A stretch of DNA of 64,000 bases from Arthrobacter sp. ISL-85 (GCF_018613675.1 NZ_JAGGPQ010000016.1:124001-188000), one strand, 5' to 3'. Shown: positions 34,955-44,432, counted from the first letter of the stretch. Notes: generated from the sequence alone by a model not told the origin. Translations and numbers: made by a program.

Positions 34955-35590
34955 TCATGGCGCCGCGTACCGGGCCACCCAATCAACGAGCGGACGCAGC
35001 TGCCTCCACCTTTCCGCGATCTGCTCCCTCGCCGAGGGTGTCGAGACCCATTGCGGCTGGCCCACCTCGACTCCCGCGGACAACGATTTGTGCTTGAGCA
35101 GTTCGGCGCGGGGGTGCTCCTTGTCGAAACCCCGGGGGACGGTCTTCAGTTTTTCGCCCTCGATGGCAAAACCAGCTGCGGCCACGGCAGCCATAATGTC
35201 CTGGAGGGCGGCGCCGCTGGCGGAAGCGTCGGCGGCGGCGCGAAACCGGGCCAGCTGGGCGGGCGTGTGGGAATGGTAGCCGCCACCGATCAACAGCCCC
35301 TCCGCATTGATTTGGACGTAGAATCCCACGCCTTCCTGACGTGCAGCGAAGGCCCCCTGGGCGGTCTTGTACGGCGACTTGTCCGGCGAGAAGCGGACGT
35401 CCCGGTTGGGGCGGAAAAGCTTGGCAGGCCCGAACTCCGGCTCCAGTTCGGAGAGCAGGAGGCTGAGCGGCTCTTTGACCGATTGGTCGTACGTCGCTTT
35501 ATGTTCCAGCCACCAGTCACGGTTGTTGTGGCCCTCCAGCTGGGCGTAGAAGCGGAAGGCTTCCGGGGGAATGCCTGCGAAAGTATTCAT
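34955..35590 (-). CDS. DUF2461 family protein
   Basis: A 211-residue cytoplasmic protein of the DUF2461 (YcgB/TIGR02453) family. Landmarks: GIPPEAFRFYAQLEGHNNRDWW at the start, RPNRDVRFSPDKSPYKT, GFYVQINAEGLLIGGG and KTVPRGFDKEHPRAELLKHK. The fold and conserved charged residues suggest an enzyme, but no reaction is established. The gene is isolated between two terminator hairpins, so the neighbourhood gives no functional clue. Confidence 0.88.
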   Translation of the reverse strand: MNTFAGIPPEAFRFYAQLEGHNNRDWWLEHKATYDQSVKEPLSLLLSELEPEFGPAKLFRPNRDVRFSPDKSPYKTAQGAFAARQEGVGFYVQINAEGLLIGGGYHSHTPAQLARFRAAADASASGAALQDIMAAVAAAGFAIEGEKLKTVPRGFDKEHPRAELLKHKSLSAGVEVGQPQWVSTPSAREQIAERWRQLRPLVDWVARYAAP

Positions 35591-35668
35591 CTACGGAGCC
35601 TAGGGCCGCCGGGCGCTGCCGGGCCAGACCCCAGGCGCCCTATGTGCAAAACAGATGCCAGACGGAAA

Positions 35669-35711
35669 AAAGACCACCCCGCCACGGCGAATCCGTGGCG
35701 GGGTGGTCTTT
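35669..35711. terminator. Hairpin terminator downstream of katA
   Basis: A perfect 19-bp stem (35669-35687 with 35693-35711) around a 5-base loop. Read from the katA (minus) side the stem ends in a run of T residues, giving a near-classical intrinsic terminator. Confidence 0.85.
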
Positions 35712-35734
35712 CAGTGCGGCCGGCAGGAGGGCGG

Positions 35735-37231
35735 TCAGCCGATCTTGTTGGCTGCCTCTGCGTCAGAGGCGGGGGCTGACGGTGCAGCCACCGTGCCGAG
35801 GTTGGCGCGCAGTTTGGCGCCCAGCTCGGCGTCGACATTGGTCCAGTACTGGATGGCGCGTTCCTTGATGTCTGAGCGCTTCACGCCGCCCACGGCACCG
35901 GTGATGGTTTCAAGGAAGCGGGCCTTGGTGGCCTCGTCGTAAACCTCGCGGTACAGCGCGCCGGCCTGGACGAAGTCGCCGTCCTCGGCGTGGAGGGAGT
36001 GCGCGGCGAGAGTAAGTTCGCCGTCGTTCTCCCAGCCGCCGGCCGTGTGCTGCGGCTCAACTGCAGCAGGCCCACCGAAGGTGTTCGGTGCGTAGACCGG
36101 GACGGACGGGGCGTTGAACAGGAAGCGGCCCTGGCCGTCCTGGCTGTAGTTGTTGACCTCGTTCTTCGGCTGGTTCACCGGGATCTGTGCGTGGTTGGTG
36201 CCCACGCGGTAGCGGTGCGCATCGGCGTAGGAGAAGATGCGGGCCTGCAGCATCTTGTCCGGTGAGGCAGCGATGCCCGGCACAAAGTTCGACGGCGCGA
36301 AGGTGGCCTGCTCGATCTGCGCGAAGTAGTTCTCCGGGTTCCGGTTCAGCTCCATGGTGCCGACCTTGATCAGCGGGTAGTCGCTGTGCGGCCAGACCTT
36401 GGTCAGGTCGAACGGGTTGAACCGGTAGGTCTTGGCGTCCTCGTAGGGCATGACCTGGACGTGCAGGTCCCAGGAGGGCAGGTTGCCGGCTTCGATGTTC
36501 TCGGACAGGTCCCGGATGTAGAAGTCGGCGTCGGAACCGGCGAGGGCCTCGGCCTGCTCGGAGCTCATGTTCTTCACGCCCTGGTTGGACTTGAAGTGGT
36601 ACTTGACCCAGAAACGCTCGCCCTCGGCGTTGATCCACTGGTAGGTGTGCGAGCCGTAGCCCTGCATCTCGCGCCAGGAGGCGGGCAGGCCGCGGTCGCC
36701 CATCAACCAGGTGACCTGGTGGGCGGATTCGGGGGACAGGGTCCAGAAGTCCCACTGCATGTCGGCGTCGCGCAGGTGGGTGCCCGGCAGGCGCTTCTGG
36801 GAGTGGATGAAGTCCGGGAACTTGATGCCGTCGCGGATGAAGAAGACGGGGGTGTTGTTGCCAACGAGGTCGTAGTTGCCCTCAGTGGTGTAGAACTTTA
36901 CGGCGAAACCGCGGGGGTCGCGCCAGGTGTCCGGGGAACCGTTCTCGCCGGCCACGGAGGAGAAGCGGATCAGCATCTCAGTCTCGACGCCAGGCTGCAG
37001 GAACGCGGCCCTGGTGTACTTGGAGATATCCTCGGTGGTCTTGAACGTGCCGAATGCACCGCCGCCCTTGGCGTGCACTACGCGCTCCGGAACCCGCTCA
37101 CGGTTGAACTGGGCAAGCTTTTCGACCAGGTAGTGGTCAGTCAGGATGATGGCACCATCGGCACCAACTGACTTCGAGTGTGCGTCGGACGTAACCGGCG
37201 CACCTGACTGGGTTGTGGAAACGGCAGTCAT
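35735..37231 (-). CDS. katA: Monofunctional heme catalase
   Basis: A 498-residue small-subunit clade 3-type catalase that dismutates hydrogen peroxide in the cytoplasm. The distal histidine lies in [14 protein letters not shown], and the distal asparagine region is [16 protein letters not shown]. The proximal heme tyrosine is in [12 protein letters not shown], and [21 protein letters not shown] is intact. All essential residues are present. It follows the Fur-type regulator gene by 7 bp on the same strand, a common furA-katA arrangement where the regulator represses both until peroxide or metal limitation. Confidence 0.96.
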   Translation of the reverse strand: MTAVSTTQSGAPVTSDAHSKSVGADGAIILTDHYLVEKLAQFNRERVPERVVHAKGGGAFGTFKTTEDISKYTRAAFLQPGVETEMLIRFSSVAGENGSPDTWRDPRGFAVKFYTTEGNYDLVGNNTPVFFIRDGIKFPDFIHSQKRLPGTHLRDADMQWDFWTLSPESAHQVTWLMGDRGLPASWREMQGYGSHTYQWINAEGERFWVKYHFKSNQGVKNMSSEQAEALAGSDADFYIRDLSENIEAGNLPSWDLHVQVMPYEDAKTYRFNPFDLTKVWPHSDYPLIKVGTMELNRNPENYFAQIEQATFAPSNFVPGIAASPDKMLQARIFSYADAHRYRVGTNHAQIPVNQPKNEVNNYSQDGQGRFLFNAPSVPVYAPNTFGGPAAVEPQHTAGGWENDGELTLAAHSLHAEDGDFVQAGALYREVYDEATKARFLETITGAVGGVKRSDIKERAIQYWTNVDAELGAKLRANLGTVAAPSAPASDAEAANKIG

Positions 37232-37238
37232 TGTTCTC

Positions 37239-37721
37239 CTATTTCTCTTTTTCTTGCGAGGGACTATGGGGAGGAAGTTGCTGCGCCTGCTGGCACTCCT
37301 GGCAGATGCCCTGGTACATGACGTCGGCGATCTGGATGGTCATCGGCTTGGCGTCCGGATTCCAGTGCGGCGTGAGGCAGGGCGCGTGGCCGACGGCGCA
37401 GTCCACGTCTTCCACACGCCCGCAACTGACGCAAATGGCGTGGTGGTGGTTGTCGCCCACCCGCGTTTCGTAGAGCGCGGGGGAGTGCGGCGGCTCGAAC
37501 CGGCGCAGCATGTGCAGGTCCGTCAGGTCGCCCAGGACAACGTAAACGGACTGGGCCGTCAGTTCCGGCAGCTCAGCCCGGGCCGCGGCAAGGATGCTTT
37601 CGGCAGGGGAGTGGGGGTGGCGTTCGACGGCGGCCAGCACAGCGAGCCGCTGCTTGGTCACCCTGCGGCCGTGGGCGCGCAGGGCCGCAGCCCACGCTTC
37701 CTGGCCGTCAAAGTGTTCCAT
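37239..37721 (-). CDS. Fur family regulator, FurA/PerR-like, of the katA operon
   Basis: A 160-residue metalloregulator. The N-terminal winged helix ([45 protein letters not shown]) is followed by the metal-binding dimerisation domain, with [20 protein letters not shown] and a second Cys pair in CQEC, enough for a structural zinc site. The Met at 37721 is favoured because GGAG lies 5 bp upstream; a Met one codon earlier is too close. Position directly upstream of katA supports a peroxide-sensing or iron-dependent repressor of catalase, autoregulated through the AT-rich palindrome upstream. Confidence 0.9.
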   Translation of the reverse strand: MEHFDGQEAWAAALRAHGRRVTKQRLAVLAAVERHPHSPAESILAAARAELPELTAQSVYVVLGDLTDLHMLRRFEPPHSPALYETRVGDNHHHAICVSCGRVEDVDCAVGHAPCLTPHWNPDAKPMTIQIADVMYQGICQECQQAQQLPPHSPSQEKEK

Positions 37722-37743
37722 CATGGCTCCATTGAAACACTTA

Positions 37744-37763
37744 TTATTACTAACTCACAATAA
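37744..37763. promoter_or_regulatory. Candidate Fur-type operator/promoter of furA-katA
   Basis: An AT-rich stretch, unusual for this high-GC region, contains TTATT-N10-AATAA, extendable to CTTATT...AATAAG (37740-37764). It lies 23-42 bp upstream of the Fur-type start, where an autoregulatory FurA box and AT-rich promoter are expected. It also lies about 42 bp upstream of the divergent MFS gene, which could share control. Confidence 0.55.
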
Positions 37764-37805
37764 GGCTCGGCTTACCTTTCCCATGGCGCCCGCTAGTGTT
37801 ACCGG

Positions 37806-39077
37806 GTGGGGAAATTACTAGCCGATGTCACGCCGCTGAAGGAAAGCCTCGCATTCCGCCGGCTGTGGCTGGGATCCGCGGTGTCCGCCGTCGGCAGCCA
37901 ACTGACCCTGGTGGCAGTGAGCCTTGAGGTGTACCGGCTGACCCAGGACAGCTTCTACGTGGGCCTGCTGGGCATCTTCGCGCTGGTTCCCCTGGTAATT
38001 GGCGGGCTGATGGGCGGTTCCATCGCCGACGCGCACGACCGCCGCCGCATCGCCCTGCTCGCCTCCGCGGTGCTGTGGCTGACCACTGGCCTGATCGCGC
38101 TCCAGGCCTGGATGCAGCTGGGCAACGTGTGGGTGCTGTACCTGCTGGTGGCCCTGCAAAGCGGTGCCCAGGCCATCAACCAGCCGGCCCGCAGCGCCAT
38201 CATTCCTACCCTCATCCGGAAGGAACTCCTGCCGGCGGGCAACGCCCTCAGCATGCTGTCCATGGGCCTGGCCATGACCGCGGGGCCGCTGCTGGCGGGC
38301 GTTTTGGTGGCGTGGCTCGGGTTCGGCTGGACTTACACCATTGACTTCGCCAGCTTCGCGTTCGTGCTGTGGGCCGTCTACAGGCTGCCGCCCATGCCGC
38401 CCACCGGCGGCCACAGCAAGGTAGGGATCCGTTCCGTCGTGGAGGGGTTCCGCTTCCTTGGCACCCGGCCCAACCTCCGGATGACCTTCATCATCGACCT
38501 TGTGGCCATGGTCCTCGCCCAGCCGCGGGCGCTGCTCCCCGCCGTCGCTGCCCTCATGATCGGTGGCGGGGAGGCGACCGTGGGCATCCTGCTGGCCTGC
38601 ACCGCCGTCGGGGCTTTCCTGGCGGGACTCTTTTCCGGGCCGCTGGGCAGCGTGCGCCGCCAGGGGACCGCCGTCGTGGTTTCCGTCATGGGCTGGGGCG
38701 CATCGATCGGAGCCTTTGGCCTGGTGGTGCTGCTCGCCGGGCCTGCGCCGCACGGTGCCGTGACCCTGTGGCTGATTCCCGCCGCGGTCTGCTGCGCCCT
38801 GGCCGGCATCGCGGACTCCATCAGCAGCGTCTTCCGCAACACCATCCTCCAGGCGGCGGCCCCGGACCACCTGCGCGGACGGCTGCAGGGCGTGTTCATC
38901 GTGGTGGTGGCCGGCGGCCCCCGGATCGGGGACCTGCTGGCCGGCGGTGCCACTAAGCTTCTGAATGAGGGCTGGGTCCTGCTGCTCGGCGGGGTGCTGT
39001 GCATTGCGGGGGCGTGGCTGGCGGCGAAACTGCAGCCGGGATTCCAGCAGTACGATGCGCGGAACCCGGTGCCCTAG
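37806..39077 (+). CDS. MFS transporter, EntS-like exporter family
   Basis: A 423-residue 12-helix major facilitator. [30 protein letters not shown] at the start and [18 protein letters not shown] (motif A between helices 2 and 3) are typical of the EntS/MFS_3 branch, which exports siderophores or drugs. It starts at a GTG. Its promoter region is shared with furA-katA, whose candidate Fur box could link its expression to iron or peroxide. Iron-related export is suggested only by family and by the nearby efeUOB operon. Confidence 0.85.
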   Translation: MGKLLADVTPLKESLAFRRLWLGSAVSAVGSQLTLVAVSLEVYRLTQDSFYVGLLGIFALVPLVIGGLMGGSIADAHDRRRIALLASAVLWLTTGLIALQAWMQLGNVWVLYLLVALQSGAQAINQPARSAIIPTLIRKELLPAGNALSMLSMGLAMTAGPLLAGVLVAWLGFGWTYTIDFASFAFVLWAVYRLPPMPPTGGHSKVGIRSVVEGFRFLGTRPNLRMTFIIDLVAMVLAQPRALLPAVAALMIGGGEATVGILLACTAVGAFLAGLFSGPLGSVRRQGTAVVVSVMGWGASIGAFGLVVLLAGPAPHGAVTLWLIPAAVCCALAGIADSISSVFRNTILQAAAPDHLRGRLQGVFIVVVAGGPRIGDLLAGGATKLLNEGWVLLLGGVLCIAGAWLAAKLQPGFQQYDARNPVP

Positions 39078-39105
39078 CAAGCCGTTCCTTAAGCGAGGAG
39101 GAAAC

Positions 39106-39972
39106 GTGCACAACCATCACAACGGACTGAAGACCGCGGCGCTTTTCGGGGTGCTGTGGGCGGTGCTGCTGGGCCTGGGCGGGATCATCGGGGTGGGCAC
39201 GCGCAGCTCGGCGCCCATCCTGATCATGGCCCTGATCGGCGTCGGCACCACGTTCTACGGCTACTGGAACAGCGACAAGATCGCCATCCGCTCCATGCAG
39301 GCCTTCCCGGTGACCGAGGGCCAGGCGCCGCAGCTGTACCAGATTGTCCGCGAGCTCTCCATGCGCGCCAACCAGCCCATGCCGCGCATCTATGTCTCGC
39401 CCACCATGAATCCCAACGCGTTCGCCACCGGCCGCAACCCCCGGAACGCTGCGGTCTGCTGCACCGAGGGCATCCTGCAGCTCCTGGACCCGCGCGAGCT
39501 CCGCGGCGTCCTGGGCCACGAGCTCATGCACGTCTACAACCGCGACATCCTCACCTCATCCGTGGCAGCCGCTGTCGCCGGCGTCATCACCTCGGTGGGG
39601 CAGATGCTGTTGTTCTTCGGCGGCGGCGACCGGCGCAACGCCAACCCGCTGGCCATGATCGCCATGGCGCTGCTGGCTCCCTTTGCGGCGTCGCTGATCC
39701 AAATGGCCATCTCCCGCACCAGGGAGTACGACGCCGACGAGGACGGTTCGCAGCTCACCGGCGATCCGCTGGCACTCGCCTCAGCCCTGGCCAAGATTGA
39801 GCGCGGCGTCAGCATCGCGCCGCTGCCGCAGGACCAGCGCCTGGTCAACACCTCGCACCTGATGATCGCCAACCCGTTCCGCGGCGGCGCCATGACCAAG
39901 CTGTTCGCCACCCACCCGCCCATGCGGGACCGGATCGCCCGGCTGGAGCGGATGGCGGGCCAGCAGCAGTAG
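39106..39972 (+). CDS. htpX: Membrane zinc metalloprotease HtpX
   Basis: A 288-residue M48 peptidase. Two N-terminal membrane segments ([39 protein letters not shown]) precede the zinc motif HELMH in [17 protein letters not shown]; two hydrophobic stretches follow. The third zinc ligand lies in the [11 protein letters not shown] region. HtpX degrades misfolded membrane proteins during envelope stress. GAGGAGG precedes the GTG start at 39106; the gene lies 28 bp after the MFS gene and could be co-transcribed with it. Confidence 0.93.
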   Translation: MHNHHNGLKTAALFGVLWAVLLGLGGIIGVGTRSSAPILIMALIGVGTTFYGYWNSDKIAIRSMQAFPVTEGQAPQLYQIVRELSMRANQPMPRIYVSPTMNPNAFATGRNPRNAAVCCTEGILQLLDPRELRGVLGHELMHVYNRDILTSSVAAAVAGVITSVGQMLLFFGGGDRRNANPLAMIAMALLAPFAASLIQMAISRTREYDADEDGSQLTGDPLALASALAKIERGVSIAPLPQDQRLVNTSHLMIANPFRGGAMTKLFATHPPMRDRIARLERMAGQQQ

Positions 39973-40023
39973 CCGGGACCCGCCGTCGGCCGCCTGCCCG
40001 GCGACACGCAGATTCCGGTGCGT

Positions 40024-40170
40024 GGCGCAAACTCATTTTCGACGCGCTTATTCCCCTTCATGGCGCAATCTCACTTTCGACGCGCATACACAGTGGCGCC
40101 CCGAATATTCGGGGCGCGCCAGCCTTCCTGCGTAGCGCGAAACTTTTTGCGCGTCGAAAACGACGGCGGG
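40024..40170. repeat. Dispersed palindromic intergenic repeat, copy B
   Basis: The copy is bounded by TTTTCGACGCGC at 40036-40047 and its reverse complement GCGCGTCGAAAA at 40149-40160. The left side is duplicated with a 38-bp period (24-bp units at 40024 and 40062, two mismatches). The centre is a perfect 22-nt palindrome at 40096-40117 around CGAATATTCG. From about 40101 to 40170 it nearly matches copy C (GCGCCAGCCTTCCTGCGTAG, then CGCGTCGAAAACGACGGCGG). It fills the gap between htpX and efeB, no coding potential. Confidence 0.75.
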
Positions 40171-40192
40171 CGGCCGGCTGGAGCGGTTTTTC

Positions 40193-41569
40193 CTAGGCGA
40201 ACAGACCGTCCCCGATGAATCCGCCGGGCTTCACCCCGCCGGGAACGGCGAACAGTCCGGAGCCTGTGTGTTTCAGGTACTCCGCAGCCAGGCTGTCGCC
40301 CTTGGCCATCGCCATCTGCATGGGAACGTAGTGCGTGCGGGGATCGGTGACGAAGGCAATGAAGAACAAGCCGGCGTCGAGGTGGCCCACGCCGTCGGAA
40401 CCGTCCGTGTAGTTGTAGCCCCGGCGCAGCATCCGGACGCCACTGTTCTGGCTGGGGTGGGCCATTCGCATGTGCGAATCGAGCGGGATGAGAGGTTTGC
40501 CGCCTTTGCCTTGCCGGGTGAAGTCGGGCTCGGTGAACTCCTCGCCGCCGGACAGGGGCGCGCCCGTCCGCTTGGTCCTGCCGATCAGGCCCTCCTGCCC
40601 GCCCAGTGAGGTCCGGTCCCAGGTCTCGATGTGCATCCGGATGCGCCGCGCCACCAGGTAGCTGCCGCCCGCCAGCCACGCATCCTCAGGCCGGCCGGCG
40701 ACGGCCCACACGTGCTGGTCCAGCAGCTGTTGGTCCTCCACCTTGAGGTTGTTGGTGCCGTCCTTGAAGCCGAAAAGGTTCCGCGGGGTCTGCTGGGCGC
40801 GGGACGTGGAGGAGGTCCGGCCGAAGCCCAGCTGGGACCACCGCACCCGGACCTTGCCGAAACCGATCCGTGCCAGGTTCCGGATGGCGTGCACTGCCAC
40901 CTGGGGGTCGTCCGCGCAGGCCTGGACCACCAGGTCGCTGCCGCTGCGGGCGGGGTCCAGGTCGTCGCCGGGAAAGTGCGGCAGGTCGGCCAGGGCCTCG
41001 GGCCGGCGCCCTTCCAGCCCGAAGCGGGCAGTGCCGTCCTTTTCGAACAGGCTGGCGCCGAAACCGAAGGTCAGGGTCAGCTTTCCCGCGTTGAGGTCCA
41101 GCGCCTCGCCCGTGTCCTCGGGCGGAGCGCCGTAGGGGCCGTCCACGGCTCCGGTCGCCCCGGCCGGGCGGCCTTCGGTCAGGGCTTCGGCCGCACGTGT
41201 CCAGTCCTTGAGCAGCTGGATGAGTTCTTCGCGCTTGGTGGTGGTGACGTCGAACGCGGCCATGTGCAGTCGGTCCTGGGCGGGGGTGGTGATTCCGGCC
41301 TGGTGGTCCCCGTGGAAAGGAACCACCGGACTGTCGGCGGCGGGCGGCGCGGCAGAGGCTGCCACCGCGTCGTGGCCCAGGAAGCCGGCCGCAAGTCCCG
41401 CCGCAGCCCCGCCCAGTCCCGCGATGCCAAACAGGCCGCGCCTGCTCAGGCGCGCTCCCGCCGTCGGCTGTTCCGTGCCCCCCGCATCCTGCGGCGGCTC
41501 TGGCGAAACTGCGGGCTCCTCCTGCCCGGAAGCCTCCGGCGGCCTGCCGGCAAACGGGCAGCCGGTCAC
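40193..41569 (-). CDS. efeB: Deferrochelatase/peroxidase EfeB (DyP-type)
   Basis: A 458-residue heme peroxidase exported folded by the Tat system: RLSRRGLFGIAGLGGAAAG has the twin arginine near residues 43-44. The mature part has the DyP signature FGFKDGTNNL (GxxDG), the conserved distal Asp/Arg region and a late His-containing segment for heme ligation. In the EfeUOB system it acts outside the membrane, oxidising ferrous iron or removing iron from heme for uptake by EfeU. It overlaps efeO by 4 bp (ATGA), so the two are coupled. Confidence 0.94.
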   Translation of the reverse strand: MTGCPFAGRPPEASGQEEPAVSPEPPQDAGGTEQPTAGARLSRRGLFGIAGLGGAAAGLAAGFLGHDAVAASAAPPAADSPVVPFHGDHQAGITTPAQDRLHMAAFDVTTTKREELIQLLKDWTRAAEALTEGRPAGATGAVDGPYGAPPEDTGEALDLNAGKLTLTFGFGASLFEKDGTARFGLEGRRPEALADLPHFPGDDLDPARSGSDLVVQACADDPQVAVHAIRNLARIGFGKVRVRWSQLGFGRTSSTSRAQQTPRNLFGFKDGTNNLKVEDQQLLDQHVWAVAGRPEDAWLAGGSYLVARRIRMHIETWDRTSLGGQEGLIGRTKRTGAPLSGGEEFTEPDFTRQGKGGKPLIPLDSHMRMAHPSQNSGVRMLRRGYNYTDGSDGVGHLDAGLFFIAFVTDPRTHYVPMQMAMAKGDSLAAEYLKHTGSGLFAVPGGVKPGGFIGDGLFA

Positions 41570-42777
41570 AGGACCACCGCCGCTGTCAGCCGGGACAGCG
41601 GCTCCCCAAGGGCATCCACCAGGGAGGCCAGCCGCTGGACCTGCTCCGGCGTCAGCTTGTCGTAGGACGTGAAGCCTGGGCCCAGGGCATGGGTGGCGAG
41701 TTCGGCCTGCAGCGCGGTGAACTTCTCATCCAGCGACGTGGCCAGGGCGGCGTCCTTCTGGAGCAGGGCCGGCTTCAGGTTTTCGAAGGCTATGCGGGCA
41801 CCGTCAACATTCGCCTGGAAGTCCCAGAGGTCCGTGTGCGACCAGATTTCCTCTTCACCGGTCACCTTTCCGGTGGCGACTTCGTCCAGGAGTTCCTTGG
41901 CTCCATTGCCCAGCATGTCCGCGGAGATCTCGAGCGTGCGGGTGCGTTCCACGAGGTGCCTGGTGTCGGCCACCATGCGGTCGCCGACGGCCGAGCGTTC
42001 TGCGGCAGTCAAGGCCGTGTAGCCGGCCGGCGGGTACAGGTCCTTCTCTGCGCGGTGCCAGCCGGTCCACTCCTGGCCAGGTTCCAGGTCCGCTTCACGT
42101 GCATCAATTTGCGGGTCCAGGTCGCCGAAAGACTCGGCGACCGGTTCAATCCGTTCCCAGTGCTGGCGCGTCGCGGCGTACAGCTCGCGCGCCTTCGCCG
42201 GGTCACCGGCTGCAAAAGCCGCAGCGAACTGCTCGGTCCCGGTGAGGAGCTGTTCGCTCTGGTCCTTGACGTACGACGCGTACTGCGTGGTGGCGGTATC
42301 GAGGAGGTGCTGGAAATCCGCGTCCGCCGGCTGCTGGTTGCCGGACTGGGTGACCTCCAGCGCAGCCCTGATCCCGTGGCCTTCCATGCCCGGCTTGCAG
42401 GCGGTGGTGTAGGTGCCGGCGGGAGCCGTGACCACCAGGTTGCGGCTCAGGCCCGGGCCGATGTTCTCCACCTCGCCAAGAATGCGCAGCCCGTCCGCTG
42501 CCAGCAGGTAGAACTCCGTGACCTCGGTGCCTTCATTCTTGACCGAGAAGGTTAAGTTGCCGCTGGGCACGCTGGTGGCAGAAACCTTGCATTCGCTGTT
42601 CGAGCTGACGACGTCGATGGCACCTCCGGAGGTGTCCGACGCCTTGGTGTTGTCCGTGCAGCCCGTGAGGATCAACGGCACGGCGACGACGGCGGCAGTC
42701 AGGACGGCGCGATTGCTGCGGAAGGCACAGGGGGCGTTTTTGGGCAGGTTGTTTTTAGGCAGGGAGAAGCCAGGCAT
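41566..42777 (-). CDS. efeO: Iron uptake lipoprotein EfeO (cupredoxin plus M75/imelysin domain)
   Basis: A 403-residue surface protein. The N-terminus has a signal peptide with the lipobox LILTGC, followed by a cupredoxin-like domain of about 100 residues (GNLTFSVKNEGTEVTEFYLL; GTYTTACKPGMEGHGIRAAL). The rest is an imelysin-type M75 domain with HWERIEPVAESFGDLDPQID and EWTGWHRAEKDLYPP, including the metal-binding HxxE-type residues. It would collect and oxidise ferrous iron and pass it to EfeU. It lies between efeU (30 bp upstream) and efeB (4-bp overlap), the standard operon order. Confidence 0.94.
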   Translation of the reverse strand: MPGFSLPKNNLPKNAPCAFRSNRAVLTAAVVAVPLILTGCTDNTKASDTSGGAIDVVSSNSECKVSATSVPSGNLTFSVKNEGTEVTEFYLLAADGLRILGEVENIGPGLSRNLVVTAPAGTYTTACKPGMEGHGIRAALEVTQSGNQQPADADFQHLLDTATTQYASYVKDQSEQLLTGTEQFAAAFAAGDPAKARELYAATRQHWERIEPVAESFGDLDPQIDAREADLEPGQEWTGWHRAEKDLYPPAGYTALTAAERSAVGDRMVADTRHLVERTRTLEISADMLGNGAKELLDEVATGKVTGEEEIWSHTDLWDFQANVDGARIAFENLKPALLQKDAALATSLDEKFTALQAELATHALGPGFTSYDKLTPEQVQRLASLVDALGEPLSRLTAAVVL

Positions 42778-42807
42778 GGGGGATTCCTTTGGTGCGGTAA
42801 GGGGGAT

Positions 42808-43668
42808 TTAAGCGGCGGCCACGGCCTGGACGGCAGTGTCGTCCCGGGAGCCGGCGGGGCTGGGTGGTGCTTTCCGGTTGATGCGGAGGTACAGGAACAG
42901 CACCGGAAGCACATAGAGCAGCCAGGCTCCGGCTTCCAGCCAGGTGGTGGCGGGGGAGAAATTCACGGTGCCCTTGAGCAGGGTGCCGTACCAGGACGAC
43001 GGCGGGACGGCGCCGCTGATGTCAAAAGCCAGGGAGTGCAGGCCCGGAAGCAGCCCGGCCTCCTGCAGGTCATGGATGCCGTAGGACAGGACACCGCCGG
43101 CGATGATGATCAGGGCTGCCCCGGTCCAGGTGAAAAAGCGCGAGAGGTTTACTTTCAGGACGCCCCTGTGCAGCAGGAAGCCGAAGCCGGCCGCGGCAGC
43201 CAGACCCAGGAGAGCGCCGATGAGCGGCTGGGTGGATTCGCCCGTGGCCTTGGCCGCTGCCCAGAGGAAGAGGGCTGTTTCCAAGCCCTCGCGTCCCACC
43301 GCGACAGCGGCAATTACGGCCAGGCCCCAACCGGCTCCGCCCGCTGACTTGTCAACTCGGGATTTCAGGTCGCTTCCCAGAGTCCGAGCGGTGCGTGCCA
43401 TCCAGAAGACCATCCACGTCACCAGGCCGACGGCGACAATGGACAAGGTGCCGCCGATTGCCTCCTGCGCTTCAAAGGTGAGGCCCTGGGGGCCGAAGGT
43501 CAACAGGGCGCCGAAGGCAACGGACACCGTAACCGCTGCTGCCACGCCCGCCCAGAGCCGGGGGATGAGGTGGCGGCGGTCGGTTTTGGCCAAGTAGGCC
43601 ATGAGGAGGACTACCACCAAGGTGGCTTCGAGTCCTTCGCGCAGGCCGATCAGGAAGTTGGCAGTCAT
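42808..43668 (-). CDS. efeU: High-affinity iron permease EfeU (FTR1 family)
   Basis: A 286-residue membrane protein with about seven segments. Both iron-conducting REGLE motifs are present: GLREGLEATLVV in the first helix and VGREGLETALFLW in the fourth, as required for ferric iron passage in FTR1-type permeases. It is the first gene of efeUOB on the minus strand. A DtxR/IdeR-like palindrome lies about 30-45 bp upstream, so the operon should be repressed when iron is plentiful. Confidence 0.95.
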   Translation of the reverse strand: MTANFLIGLREGLEATLVVVLLMAYLAKTDRRHLIPRLWAGVAAAVTVSVAFGALLTFGPQGLTFEAQEAIGGTLSIVAVGLVTWMVFWMARTARTLGSDLKSRVDKSAGGAGWGLAVIAAVAVGREGLETALFLWAAAKATGESTQPLIGALLGLAAAAGFGFLLHRGVLKVNLSRFFTWTGAALIIIAGGVLSYGIHDLQEAGLLPGLHSLAFDISGAVPPSSWYGTLLKGTVNFSPATTWLEAGAWLLYVLPVLFLYLRINRKAPPSPAGSRDDTAVQAVAAA

Positions 43669-43696
43669 GGAGTTTCTTTCGCTCAGGCTGCCCTTA

Positions 43697-43712
43697 CTTA
43701 GGCAGGCCTAAG
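43697..43712. promoter_or_regulatory. DtxR/IdeR-like iron box upstream of efeUOB
   Basis: CTTAGG-CAGG-CCTAAG is a perfect 6-bp inverted repeat. It keeps the outer TTAGG...CCTAA halves of the IdeR/DtxR consensus (TTAGGTTAGGCTAACCTAA), with a shorter centre. It sits 29-44 bp upstream of the efeU start, overlapping the probable promoter, and upstream of a known iron-uptake operon. Confidence 0.65.
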
Positions 43713-43814
43713 GAAGAGATTACCCGCCGCCGTCGATTACGCAAACTAAACGTGCCGTAATTCCCGAGATTACATTCGGGCGTGGTTTTATGCGCTGGAG
43801 TCCGGAGCGTCCCG

Positions 43815-43937
43815 CCTGCGCACCGCGCGCAAAACCGCCCGCGCTACGCAAAAAGGCAGGCGCCCCCGATATTTCGGGTGCGCCAGCCTTCCTGCGTAGC
43901 GACAGAAATTTTCCGCGTCGAAAACGACGGCGGCGGA
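43815..43937. repeat. Dispersed palindromic intergenic repeat, copy C
   Basis: A long imperfect hairpin at 43842-43901 pairs CGCTACGCA...GGCAGGCG with CGCCAGCC...TGCGTAGCG around the core CCCGATATTTCGGG. It is followed by CCGCGTCGAAAACGACGGCGG. The right two-thirds match copy B at 40101-40170 almost base for base. It occupies the gap between the efeUOB promoter and the end of the YajQ gene, so copies B and C flank efeUOB. Confidence 0.75.
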
Positions 43938-43940
43938 GGA

Positions 43941-44432
43941 CTAGCTGCGGAAGTTCACGAACTGCAGGTCGGCTTCCTCGAAGTCCTTCAGCAGGGCCAT
44001 GGTGGCCTGCAGGTCGTCACGGGACTTGGAGGAAACGCGGAGCTCGTCGCCCTGGATCTGGGACTTGACCGATTTAGGACCTTCATCGCGGATCAGCTTG
44101 TTGATCTTCTTGGCCAGGTCCTGCGCAATGCCCTCCTTGATGGAGGCTTCCAGGCGGAACTCCTTGCCGGAGGCATAGGGCTCGCCGGTGTCCAGCGACT
44201 TCAGGGAGATGCCGCGGCGGATCAGCTTGGACTGCAGTACGTCCAGGACAGCCAGGACCCGTTCTTCGGAGTTCGCCCTCATGAGGATCTTCTCGCCGCT
44301 GAAGTCCACCTCGGCGCCGACGCCCTTGAAGTCGTAGCGCTGGGTGAGTTCCTTCTGGGCCTGGTTGAGCGCGTTGGCCACTTCCTGCTTGTCCACTTTG
44401 CTTACGACGTCGAACGTTGACTCGCCTGCCAT
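43941..44432 (-). CDS. YajQ family nucleotide-binding protein
   Basis: A 163-residue cytoplasmic protein with the family start STFDVVSKVDKQEVANALNQ, QRYDFKGVGAEVDF, and the end VSSKSRDDLQATMALLK. YajQ proteins fold as two ferredoxin-like domains; some bind cyclic di-GMP, others nucleic acid. Whether this one binds cyclic di-GMP is not readable here. AAAGGAG precedes the ATG at 44432. Continuations of the frame upstream lack a ribosome site. It is monocistronic by appearance. Confidence 0.92.
   Translation of the reverse strand: MAGESTFDVVSKVDKQEVANALNQAQKELTQRYDFKGVGAEVDFSGEKILMRANSEERVLAVLDVLQSKLIRRGISLKSLDTGEPYASGKEFRLEASIKEGIAQDLAKKINKLIRDEGPKSVKSQIQGDELRVSSKSRDDLQATMALLKDFEEADLQFVNFRS

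Noticed and set aside
33244..34986. Long minus-strand open frame (580 codons) antisense to the amino-acid permease
   Set aside because: It is dominated by His, Gly, Gln and Glu as expected from antisense of a membrane protein, with no domain.
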